From NCBI RefSeq assembly GCF_004843725.1, contig NZ_CP039451.1, positions 4,036,001 through 4,100,000 of the forward strand: a DNA stretch of 64,000 nucleotides. The letters run 5' to 3'. Below are positions 45,469 through 52,397 of this stretch, one piece after another; position 1 is the stretch's first letter, and every line of letters begins with the position of its first letter. Made by a program: the position numbers and the translations under genes. The DNA is from Psychroserpens sp. NJDZ02 (GTDB lineage: Bacteria; Bacteroidota; Bacteroidia; Flavobacteriales; Flavobacteriaceae). Under the pieces are notes generated by a model. The model was not told where the DNA came from, searched no databases, and saw only the letters and a list, made by a program, of their open reading frames with translations.

Positions 45469-47421
45469 ATGAAAATAAAAATAATTTCTTACATTCTACT
45501 TGCATTGTTTATGCAGCAAGCTGTTGCTCAAACAAAAGTAGCTGATAATTTTTTCAGAGACTTTTCTTATGAAAAGGCAGCCGAACTATATAAAGAAGCC
45601 TTAAAAAAAGAAGATAGCACTGAATACATCCTGAAAAGAATAGGAGACAGTTACTTTAATATTAGTAAAGTTGAGAAAGCTGAATTCTGGTATGGTAAAG
45701 CCATTGAAAAATATCCTTCCATTGATACTGAATACATCTATAAATATGTACAAACACTAAGAAGCCAAAAAAAATACGATTTGGCTAATCAATATTTAAG
45801 AGATTTTAAATTAAAAAACAACAAGGATAAACGTATTAAGGATATTGATATTTTTAATATTGAAAATTATAATCAGCTTACCAACACTGAAAAAGTATAT
45901 GTAAATATAGAAAACCTGCCATTAAACACTAGTTATTCTGATTTTGGTGGATATGAATACAAAAACACACTATACTACTACTCTACTTGGGTTAAAGACT
46001 CTATAGTTGACGAAAAAGATTTGTATGATTGGAATAATGAGCCATTTCTTAATATTTTCCAATCTGAAACAAAAATAGAAAAAGAAAAAGAAACTAAAAC
46101 ATATGGAGAACCTACAAAATTAAACTCCACTGTAAATACTTTGGATGATCACGAAGGGCTAGTAGCTATTACTAATGATGGTCAAACCATGTATTTTACA
46201 AGAAACAATGTTTCTAAAAAAGACAGACGTAGATATTCAAAAGAAGGAACTTCCAATTTAAAAATATATAAATCTACATTATTAGAGAATAAATGGACCA
46301 ATGTAACCGAATTACCGTTTAACGATGCTGCCTATTCTTGTGGAGCACCCGCTTTAAGCCCAGATAACAAAACGTTATATTTTGTATCGGATATGGACGG
46401 CGGTTTTGGTCAAACAGATCTTTATAAAGTCACCATCAAAGAAGATGGTACTTACGGCAAACCTAACAATCTAGGAGCAGAAATTAACACAGAAGGAAAC
46501 GAGAAATTTCCATTTGTAGCTAAAGATTCAACATTGTACTTTTCAAGTGATGCAAATTTAAATTTAGGATTACTTGATATATTTGAAACTAATCTGCTTA
46601 AAATTAAAAAAAATGATTCAACCGAAGTATATATTAAAAATCTAGGCGCCCCATTTAATAGTCCTTTTGATGATTTTTGTTTCTTTATAGATTCTGAATC
46701 ACAAACTGGTTATTTTTCTTCCAATCGTGAAGGCGGAAAAGGAGGAGACGATATTTATGCTTTTGGTAAATATCAATGTAAACAAATTGTTTCTGGTGTT
46801 GCTTATAATAAATTATCTGGAGAACCACTATCTAAAGTAAGTGTATCATTATTAGATATAAACGGAAAAGTTATAGAGACTTATTTTACTGACAAAGATG
46901 GTAAATATGAATTTACGGGTATCGGGTGTGATAAAACTTATACGATATTAGGAGAACGTGTTATTTACAGACCTGACAAAAAAGGATTTTTAACCTCTCC
47001 TATTGATGGAGAAACAACTACAATAGATCTTTATTTAGACCCTTTAATTATAGAGAACGAAATAGTTATCAATCCTATCTATTTTGATTACGATAAATCC
47101 TTTATTAGAGCTGATGCCGCTTACGAATTAGAAAACGTAGTAGCTGTAATGAGAGAACATCCAAAAATGATTATTAAAATTGAATCACATACGGACAGTC
47201 GTGGACGTGATGCTTATAATTTAAAATTATCAGACCGTCGTGCTAAATCTACACGAGACTATTTATACTCACGCGGCATTGAAAACAGCAGAATACAAAG
47301 TGCAATTGGTTATGGTGAAACACAAATACTAAACCAATGTACTAATGGCGTAAAATGTACAGACAAAGAACATGAGGAAAATAGGCGATCTAAGTTTATT
47401 ATAACAAATCAATATAAATAG
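45469..47421 (+). CDS. OmpA family protein with TPR, PD40 and carboxypeptidase-like domains
   Basis: A 650-residue envelope protein: signal peptide ending QQAVAQ, TPR-like helices at about 25-120, WD40-like PD40 beta-propeller repeats at about 185-420 (ALSPDNKTLYFVSDMDGGFGQTDLYK, GYFSSNREGGKGGDDIYAF), a carboxypeptidase regulatory-like domain at about 440-510, and a C-terminal OmpA peptidoglycan-binding domain (IYFDYDKSFIRADA, IESHTDSRGRDAYN, LSDRRAKSTRDYL). This is the architecture of T9SS-associated proteins such as PorE, and of genes next to SprB/SprF. It probably anchors the adhesin-SprF complex to peptidoglycan. It closes the three-gene operon and precedes a terminator. Confidence 0.9.
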   Translation: MKIKIISYILLALFMQQAVAQTKVADNFFRDFSYEKAAELYKEALKKEDSTEYILKRIGDSYFNISKVEKAEFWYGKAIEKYPSIDTEYIYKYVQTLRSQKKYDLANQYLRDFKLKNNKDKRIKDIDIFNIENYNQLTNTEKVYVNIENLPLNTSYSDFGGYEYKNTLYYYSTWVKDSIVDEKDLYDWNNEPFLNIFQSETKIEKEKETKTYGEPTKLNSTVNTLDDHEGLVAITNDGQTMYFTRNNVSKKDRRRYSKEGTSNLKIYKSTLLENKWTNVTELPFNDAAYSCGAPALSPDNKTLYFVSDMDGGFGQTDLYKVTIKEDGTYGKPNNLGAEINTEGNEKFPFVAKDSTLYFSSDANLNLGLLDIFETNLLKIKKNDSTEVYIKNLGAPFNSPFDDFCFFIDSESQTGYFSSNREGGKGGDDIYAFGKYQCKQIVSGVAYNKLSGEPLSKVSVSLLDINGKVIETYFTDKDGKYEFTGIGCDKTYTILGERVIYRPDKKGFLTSPIDGETTTIDLYLDPLIIENEIVINPIYFDYDKSFIRADAAYELENVVAVMREHPKMIIKIESHTDSRGRDAYNLKLSDRRAKSTRDYLYSRGIENSRIQSAIGYGETQILNQCTNGVKCTDKEHEENRRSKFIITNQYK

Positions 47422-47425
47422 TAAT

Positions 47426-47459
47426 AAAAAAGCCTTTCTAAATTCAGAAAGGCTTTTTT
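47426..47459 (+). terminator. Intrinsic terminator of the adhesin operon
   Basis: A 14-bp perfect stem (AAAAAAGCCTTTCT / AGAAAGGCTTTTTT) with a 6-nt loop, starting 5 nt after the OmpA-family stop codon. Confidence 0.88.
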
Positions 47460-47666
47460 ATTACAAAACGGTAAACGACTTAAAGGAAACTATCCACCTT
47501 GCGATACAGTCCATCACAAGCTATTCTAATAACAAGAATGTCTCTCATTTGTTTATACCGCTATAAGTAAGCTTATAATACACAGAACTAGTACTTAAAA
47601 TTAAGAATCTACCTGTTTGCCTATAAACCCTTTTGTCTGAAATGAAAAGCAACAAGATAATAACAA
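47460..47666. other. Non-coding interval between two terminators
   Basis: About 200 nt enclosed by two strong hairpins in a convergent gap that needs only one. No long reading frame is present; a 22-codon minus-strand frame at 47480-47548 has no support. It could hold a small RNA or be a remnant. No exact -7 promoter box was seen. Confidence 0.4.
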
Positions 47667-47712
47667 AAATCAAAAACCTGAACAATTCATGTATTGTTCA
47701 GGTTTTTGATTT
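47667..47712. terminator. Second hairpin terminator upstream of the CAP gene 3' end
   Basis: A 19-bp perfect stem (AAATCAAAAACCTGAACAA and complement) with loop TTCATGTA. The gene at 47757 on the minus strand ends 45 nt away, so it is the most likely client. Confidence 0.8.
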
Positions 47713-47756
47713 ATACTTTTGAAGTGATTACTTAGGAAGTACTTAAATAACTCCTT

Positions 47757-48251
47757 TTATTTTTTCATAAAAATGTTTGTAAAATACCATTTATTATTCT
47801 CTCCTAATTCTGCTGAAATTTCAAAGTCTGTATAATCACCTTCTATATTCTTTCTGTGTCCTTCACTATTTAACCAAGCATTAACTACTGATGTTGCACT
47901 AGAATAACCATAAGCAACATTTTCCGAAACCTTTACTGCATTTGCATTATTCACTAAATAAGATTTTCTAGTAAAAAAGTGATCATGATTAACTTCACTT
48001 ATATCTGTCATATAATCTGTATGACTAAAAGCTTGTCCTTTTATAAGTTGATGATTAACCAAAGTATTTAAGCCAATACTTATTCTGTGTTGATTTATAA
48101 GTTCTAAAATTTCAGTTTCAATTGCTTTAGTTTCGGGAATAACCATAGCGGTACTGTCCATTTCAATAGTATCATCTAAACTATCAGTAGAGCAAGATGT
48201 TAAAATTATTGCGAAGCAAAAAACAGTCATTATATAGGTAAAAGTTCTCAT
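47757..48251 (-). CDS. CAP-domain lipoprotein (SCP/PR-1, YkwD-like)
   Basis: A 164-residue protein with a lipobox LTSC around Cys20, then a CAP domain at about 45-162: ETEILELINQHRISIGLNTL, SHTDYMTD, HDHFFTRK, SENVAYGYSSATSVVNAWLNSEGHRKNI and the C-terminal YFTNIFMKK. Bacterial CAP proteins of this type are small envelope proteins without a firmly defined activity. The gene is monocistronic, with an unusual 40-nt palindrome between its start and pdxH. Confidence 0.88.
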   Translation of the reverse strand: MRTFTYIMTVFCFAIILTSCSTDSLDDTIEMDSTAMVIPETKAIETEILELINQHRISIGLNTLVNHQLIKGQAFSHTDYMTDISEVNHDHFFTRKSYLVNNANAVKVSENVAYGYSSATSVVNAWLNSEGHRKNIEGDYTDFEISAELGENNKWYFTNIFMKK

Positions 48252-48321
48252 TTTTAAAGAGTTAAGTAGGTTTGGGACTCTAAAAATAGAACAGCTATAG
48301 TTAACAGACTGTTAAAGAAAT

Positions 48322-48361
48322 GTTAAAATCGATTAAAAACGTGTTTTTAATCGATTTTAAC
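48322..48361. repeat. Perfect 19-bp inverted repeat
   Basis: The arm GTTAAAATCGATTAAAAAC is followed by GT and then its exact complement. Each arm also contains a near-palindrome around ATCGAT. It lies 49 nt past the pdxH stop (minus strand) and about 70 nt upstream of the CAP gene start. No T-run follows on the minus strand, so it may be an unusual terminator or a regulatory site. Confidence 0.8.
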
Positions 48362-48410
48362 TGCATTTAATCGGTAAAACACACTAACCGAATACATGTA
48401 AACGGATAAA

Positions 48411-49058
48411 TCATGGTGATAAACGACTTTTTACCCAGTTAAAATCGGCATCTAAGTTATATAAAATTCTATCGTGCAAGCGGTTAGGTCGTCCTTGCCA
48501 AAATTCAATGGAAATAGGTTTAACTATAAAGCCACCCCAAAACGTTGGTCTCTCTATCTCCTTACCTTCATAATCAAGTTCCAACTGTTTTAATTTGTTT
48601 TCCAAAACTTCTCTATTCTCTACAATACTACTTTGATCAGAAACAATCGCACCTAATTGACTCCCGCGCGGACGTGATTCAAAATAACCATCACTTAAAT
48701 TGGCTGCAATTTTTTCTGCCTGACCTTTAATTATTATTTGTCGTTCTGCGCCATGCCAAAAAAACGATAAACACACATTTGGATTATTAAGTATCGCCTG
48801 TCCTTTTTCGCTATCATAATTAGTATAAAAAATAAACCCTTCATACGTGAATTTTTTAAGTAGTACGACTCTACTTTTAGGAAATCCATCCTTACCAATT
48901 GTCGCGACTGTCATAGCATTAGTTTCGTCCTCAGGAAAGTGTTGATCCACCTCATTAAACCAAGACCTAAAAAGCTCTAACGGATTTTCTGGTGTGTCTT
49001 TTAGTAGTAATTCTCCTTTTTCGTAAGTTCTTCTATAGTCGCTTAAGTCTTTTTCCAT
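48411..49058 (-). CDS. pdxH: Pyridoxamine 5'-phosphate oxidase PdxH
   Basis: A 215-residue FMN enzyme: DYRRTYEKGELLL, AMTVATIGKDGFPKSRVVLLK, GFIFYTNYDSEKGQ, the SQSS-like LGAIVSDQSSIV, and the C-terminal FWQGRPNRLHDRILY that binds FMN and substrate. It oxidises pyridoxamine or pyridoxine 5'-phosphate to PLP. Length is normal. It is divergent from the DUF3784 gene with a 48-nt gap. Confidence 0.95.
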   Translation of the reverse strand: MEKDLSDYRRTYEKGELLLKDTPENPLELFRSWFNEVDQHFPEDETNAMTVATIGKDGFPKSRVVLLKKFTYEGFIFYTNYDSEKGQAILNNPNVCLSFFWHGAERQIIIKGQAEKIAANLSDGYFESRPRGSQLGAIVSDQSSIVENREVLENKLKQLELDYEGKEIERPTFWGGFIVKPISIEFWQGRPNRLHDRILYNLDADFNWVKSRLSP

Positions 49059-49106
49059 AACATTTAATTATATGTAAATTTACAGGTTTTTCACTATATT
49101 TAGACT

Positions 49107-49415
49107 ATGATATATTCTCAACTTTTAATAAGTTTTATTCTTATTATTTTTGGTTTTCTAGTGAAAAAATATCCAGATTTGATCGCGGGATACAATACAT
49201 TAAGTCACTCCGAAAAAGAAAAAATAGATACTAAAGGATTAGCCTCCTTTTTACAACGCTTATTAATAGGACTTGGAGTTTTCTGTTTATTCACCTATTT
49301 ACTATTGAAAATATGTAATGTAAATGATAATAGTATCCTTTACATAAATAGTGCACTATTAATTAGTGTACTTATTATTAATCATTTTATAGCCAATAAA
49401 CGTTTTAAACTTTAA
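49107..49415 (+). CDS. DUF3784-like small membrane protein
   Basis: A 102-residue protein with three hydrophobic segments (about 3-20, 49-68 and 76-94) around KKYPDLIAGYNTLSHSEKEK, the hallmark of DUF3784, followed by IDTKGLASFLQRLLIG. The function is unknown. Its 3' end overlaps the end of the convergent rnz gene by 4 nt, so there is no room for a terminator between them. Confidence 0.8.
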   Translation: MIYSQLLISFILIIFGFLVKKYPDLIAGYNTLSHSEKEKIDTKGLASFLQRLLIGLGVFCLFTYLLLKICNVNDNSILYINSALLISVLIINHFIANKRFKL

Positions 49416-50317
49416 AACTCAAAGATTTTTCCATCATCTCCAAGTTTCACGTTTTCAAAAATGGATTGTGCCTCTGTTTTAAAAACATTCAAATCGTCAT
49501 AACGTGTAGAGTAATGCCCTAATATTAATTGCCCCACATTAGCCTGTTTAGCAATACTTGCAGCTTGTTTTGCAGTACTATGTTTAGTCGGAGCAGCTAA
49601 TTTAGCGTTTTGCTCTAAAAAGGTAGATTCATGATACAATACATCAACGTCTTTAATTATCGGTATTATTGCCTCACTATATGCCGTATCACTACAAAAA
49701 GCATAACTTTTAGGCTTATTAGGTGGTAGTGTAACAGATTCGTTTTTAACAAGTACTCCAGCTTCATTTGTAACATCAAAGCCTTGCTTTAACTTTCGAT
49801 AATAAGACACATCAATATCTTCATTCAAAACAGCATTCATGTCTAGCTTTCTATCTCCTAACTTTTCTTTAAACAGAAAACCATTAGTATAAATACGATG
49901 ATCTAAAGGAATAGTGTGTACTTCTACTTTATCATCTTCAAAAACAATTTCTGATTCTTTATTAGTTAACTCATGGAATGTCAACTTATAATTAGTCCAA
50001 GAATTGGCTAGTTTCATCTGAAGCGTTATTACCTCTTTTAATCCTTTTGGGGAATGTATGTGTAATTCGGTATCACGTCCTAATAATCTAAACGTTGAAA
50101 TTAACCCCACTAAACCAAAAAAATGGTCTCCATGTAAGTGAGAAATAAAAATATGTTTTATCCTATTAAACTTAATCTTATGCCTACGCAGTTCAACTTG
50201 TGTTCCTTCACCACAATCGATTAAAAATATATGATTATTTATTTCTAAAACTTGAGACGTCGGATTTGTAAACGTACGTGGTGTTGCACTATAACAACCT
50301 AAGATATTTAATTTCAT
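49412..50317 (-). CDS. rnz: Ribonuclease Z
   Basis: A 301-residue tRNase Z: LGCYSATPRTFTNPTSQVL, the metal site SHLHGDHFFGLVGL, PLDHRIYTNGFLF, CSDTAYSE, HESTF, then HSTAKQAASIA and GHYSTRY. This is the long-known ElaC/RNase Z layout and removes tRNA 3' trailers. It is the last gene of the minus run pyrR-pyrB-STAS-like-rnz, 57 nt after the small STAS-like gene. Confidence 0.95.
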   Translation of the reverse strand: MKLNILGCYSATPRTFTNPTSQVLEINNHIFLIDCGEGTQVELRRHKIKFNRIKHIFISHLHGDHFFGLVGLISTFRLLGRDTELHIHSPKGLKEVITLQMKLANSWTNYKLTFHELTNKESEIVFEDDKVEVHTIPLDHRIYTNGFLFKEKLGDRKLDMNAVLNEDIDVSYYRKLKQGFDVTNEAGVLVKNESVTLPPNKPKSYAFCSDTAYSEAIIPIIKDVDVLYHESTFLEQNAKLAAPTKHSTAKQAASIAKQANVGQLILGHYSTRYDDLNVFKTEAQSIFENVKLGDDGKIFEF

Positions 50318-50374
50318 TAGATAAGAATAATTACTGTTTTAAAATGAGACCTGATAAAAGGGCAAATACGATTT

Positions 50375-50707
50375 TTACAACCCTAAATCACGTTCCATAA
50401 CTTCCATTTCTATAATATCGTAAGCTTCTTGAAGTGTTGGTACGATTATAATTTCGTCTGGAGTTTTATCCGTATCAATACCTTCATTAACTATAACAAA
50501 AGAATGCTTTGTTGCGCGGTGTTGGTTAGAGACTCTTAAAAACTCAATAACATCTTCTAATGCCACTACTTTAATCGTATTTAAATTAACAATAATATTA
50601 TTGTTTTTAAATTTTGGATATAATGTTTCTATTTTTTTTACTAATTCTATAACCGAAGCATTTTCTTGGGTTACTACAATTAAATTTTCATTTTGATCTA
50701 TAATCAT
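50375..50707 (-). CDS. Small STAS-like protein
   Basis: A 110-residue soluble protein with the alternating strand-helix pattern of STAS/anti-sigma antagonists (LIVVTQENASVIELVKKIETL, NNIIVNLNTIKVVALEDVIEFLRVSNQHRATKHSFVIV). The phosphorylatable Ser of true SpoIIAA is not obvious, so the fold call is tentative. It starts 2 nt downstream of pyrB and is followed by rnz. The role is unknown. Confidence 0.55.
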   Translation of the reverse strand: MIIDQNENLIVVTQENASVIELVKKIETLYPKFKNNNIIVNLNTIKVVALEDVIEFLRVSNQHRATKHSFVIVNEGIDTDKTPDEIIIVPTLQEAYDIIEMEVMERDLGL

Positions 50708-50709
50708 AA

Positions 50710-51639
50710 CTATTGTTTTATTTTGGAAGCTAGTAAATAGATTACTGCCATTCTAACTGCTACTCCGTTTTGTACTTGATCTAAAATTATGGCTTGCTTA
50801 GAATCGGCAACATCACTAGTAATCTCTACACCTCTGTTTATTGGTCCAGGATGCATTATCGTGATTTCCTTATCTAAACTATCTAGTAACTCTTTATTAA
50901 CTCCAAATTGTTGTGTATATTCTCTTGTTGATGGAAAATAACTAATATCCATACGTTCATTTTGAACCCGTAGCATATTGGCTACATCACACCAATTAAG
51001 TGCTTTTCTTAAGTCTGTTTCTACTTTGACACCTAACTTATCAATATGTTTTGGTAGTAAAGTCTTAGGGCCACAAACCATAACATTAGCACCTTGTAAT
51101 TTTAAAGCATATATATTGGATAAAGCCACGCGGCTATGTAAAATATCCCCGACTATCACAACGTTTTTACCCTTAACACTGCCCAATCGCTCTCTTATAG
51201 AATAACTATCCAATAGCGCTTGCGTAGGATGCTCATGCGCACCATCTCCCGCATTGATGATACTTGCATTAACATGCTTCGATAAAAACACACCCGCTCC
51301 TGGATTAGGATGACGCATAACTACCATATCCACTTTCATGGAAAGAATATTATTTACTGTATCTATTAAGGTTTCTCCTTTCTTAACCGAAGATTGAGAG
51401 GCTGAAAAATTAATAACGTCTGCAGACAATCGTTTTTCTGCCAATTCAAATGACAATTTTGTACGTGTAGAATTCTCGAAAAATAAATTGGCAATGGTAA
51501 TATCACGAAGGGAAGGCACTTTTTTAATAGGACGATTAATCACTTCCTTAAAATGATCAGCTGTCTTAAAAATAAGCTCTATATCCTGTATATTCAGATA
51601 TTTAATTCCTAATAAGTGTTTTACACTTAACTCGCTCAT
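50710..51639 (-). CDS. pyrB: Aspartate carbamoyltransferase catalytic subunit PyrB
   Basis: A 309-residue enzyme with the carbamoyl phosphate site FFENSTRTKLSFE, VMRHPNPGAG, HEHPTQALLD and the aspartate-binding region near MHPGPINRGVEI. It makes N-carbamoyl-aspartate, the second step of pyrimidine synthesis. No PyrI regulatory subunit is next to it. The dihydroorotase-like protein at 11410 has lost its metal ligands and may be a partner of this enzyme by analogy with Pseudomonas. It is 92 nt downstream of pyrR. Confidence 0.95.
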   Translation of the reverse strand: MSELSVKHLLGIKYLNIQDIELIFKTADHFKEVINRPIKKVPSLRDITIANLFFENSTRTKLSFELAEKRLSADVINFSASQSSVKKGETLIDTVNNILSMKVDMVVMRHPNPGAGVFLSKHVNASIINAGDGAHEHPTQALLDSYSIRERLGSVKGKNVVIVGDILHSRVALSNIYALKLQGANVMVCGPKTLLPKHIDKLGVKVETDLRKALNWCDVANMLRVQNERMDISYFPSTREYTQQFGVNKELLDSLDKEITIMHPGPINRGVEITSDVADSKQAIILDQVQNGVAVRMAVIYLLASKIKQ

Positions 51640-51731
51640 ATTATATAGTATTCAGGTGGTAGTCAAAACTACCAGTTAATCTTTTAGTTTAAATCTAAGC
51701 AACACTAGTATTACGTGTCCAAAAGTCTGTT

Positions 51732-52271
51732 CTAACTTCTAATCAGATAGACTGCATCTTCTCCTTCATTTTCAACCCAATTCACTTTAACTTTTTCATT
51801 GTTTATAGCATCTACTTGGCGTCCTCTATAATTAGGTTGTATTGGTAAATGTCTACTAAAACGTCTATCAATTAAAGTTAGTAATTCAATTTCTGACGGG
51901 CGTCCAAACGATTGAATAGCAGTTAGGGCAGATCGTATACTACGTCCTGTATATAATACATCATCGATAAAAACTATTTTTTTATCCTCAACGTCTACAT
52001 TAATTTCAGTAGTATTTGCTTCCAGTGGTGTGTCTCCTCTTCTAAAATCATCTCTATAAAACGTAATATCCAGATGACCAAGTTGTAAGTTTTTGATTTT
52101 ATAGTCCTTTTTTAGCATAGATGCTAAACGGTTAGCCAAATACTTACCTCTAGGTTGTATACCAACTAAAACGGTATTAGAAAAATCATTATGATTTTCG
52201 ATGAGTTGACAAGCCAATCTATGTAGAATGATGTTGACTTCTGTAGCATTAAGTAGCACTTTTTGACTCAT
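51732..52271 (-). CDS. pyrR: PyrR: pyr regulator / uracil phosphoribosyltransferase
   Basis: A 179-residue type I phosphoribosyltransferase with the PRPP motif VFIDDVLYTGRSIRSAL, VGIQPRGKYLA and ELLTLIDRRFSRHLPIQPNYRGRQVD. The frame could start at 52298, but that ATG falls inside a perfect -7 promoter box (52296-52303). The ATG at 52271 (MSQKVLLNATEV) leaves a leader of about 18 nt and the usual PyrR length, so I chose it. In Gram-positives PyrR controls pyr mRNA attenuation. Here no attenuator was recognised before pyrB, so the regulatory function is uncertain. Confidence 0.9.
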   Translation of the reverse strand: MSQKVLLNATEVNIILHRLACQLIENHNDFSNTVLVGIQPRGKYLANRLASMLKKDYKIKNLQLGHLDITFYRDDFRRGDTPLEANTTEINVDVEDKKIVFIDDVLYTGRSIRSALTAIQSFGRPSEIELLTLIDRRFSRHLPIQPNYRGRQVDAINNEKVKVNWVENEGEDAVYLIRS

Positions 52272-52295
52272 AGTGTTCCAAACGGGTTTGGTAAA

Positions 52296-52303
52296 CAAAG
52301 GTA
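52296..52303 (-). promoter_or_regulatory. Candidate -7 promoter box for pyrR
   Basis: Minus strand TACCTTTG matches TAnnTTTG, about 25 nt upstream of the preferred start at 52271. It decides against the longer start. Confidence 0.5.
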
Positions 52304-52346
52304 AAGTAAATTATTATAAGTTGAAAGGTGTTTTTGTATCAAAAAA

Positions 52347-52374
52347 AAAAGCCTCTCATTTCTGAGAGGCTTTT
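52347..52374 (-). terminator. Intrinsic terminator of rpsA
   Basis: A 12-bp perfect stem (AAAAGCCTCTCA / TGAGAGGCTTTT) with a TTTC loop and a run of ten T on the minus-strand 3' side, 24 nt past the rpsA stop. Confidence 0.88.
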
Positions 52375-52397
52375 AATATTGATAAAAACTTTAAAGC

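Noticed and set aside
47480..47548. A 22-codon minus-strand frame between two terminators
   Set aside because: Too short, with no promoter, ribosome site or recognisable family.
51657..51674. Hairpin between pyrR and pyrB as a terminator or attenuator
   Set aside because: The stem is only 7 bp and no T-run follows on the minus strand; kept only as a remark in the operon finding.
52272..52298. Longer PyrR start at 52298
   Set aside because: The start would fall inside the candidate -7 box; the next ATG gives the usual family length.
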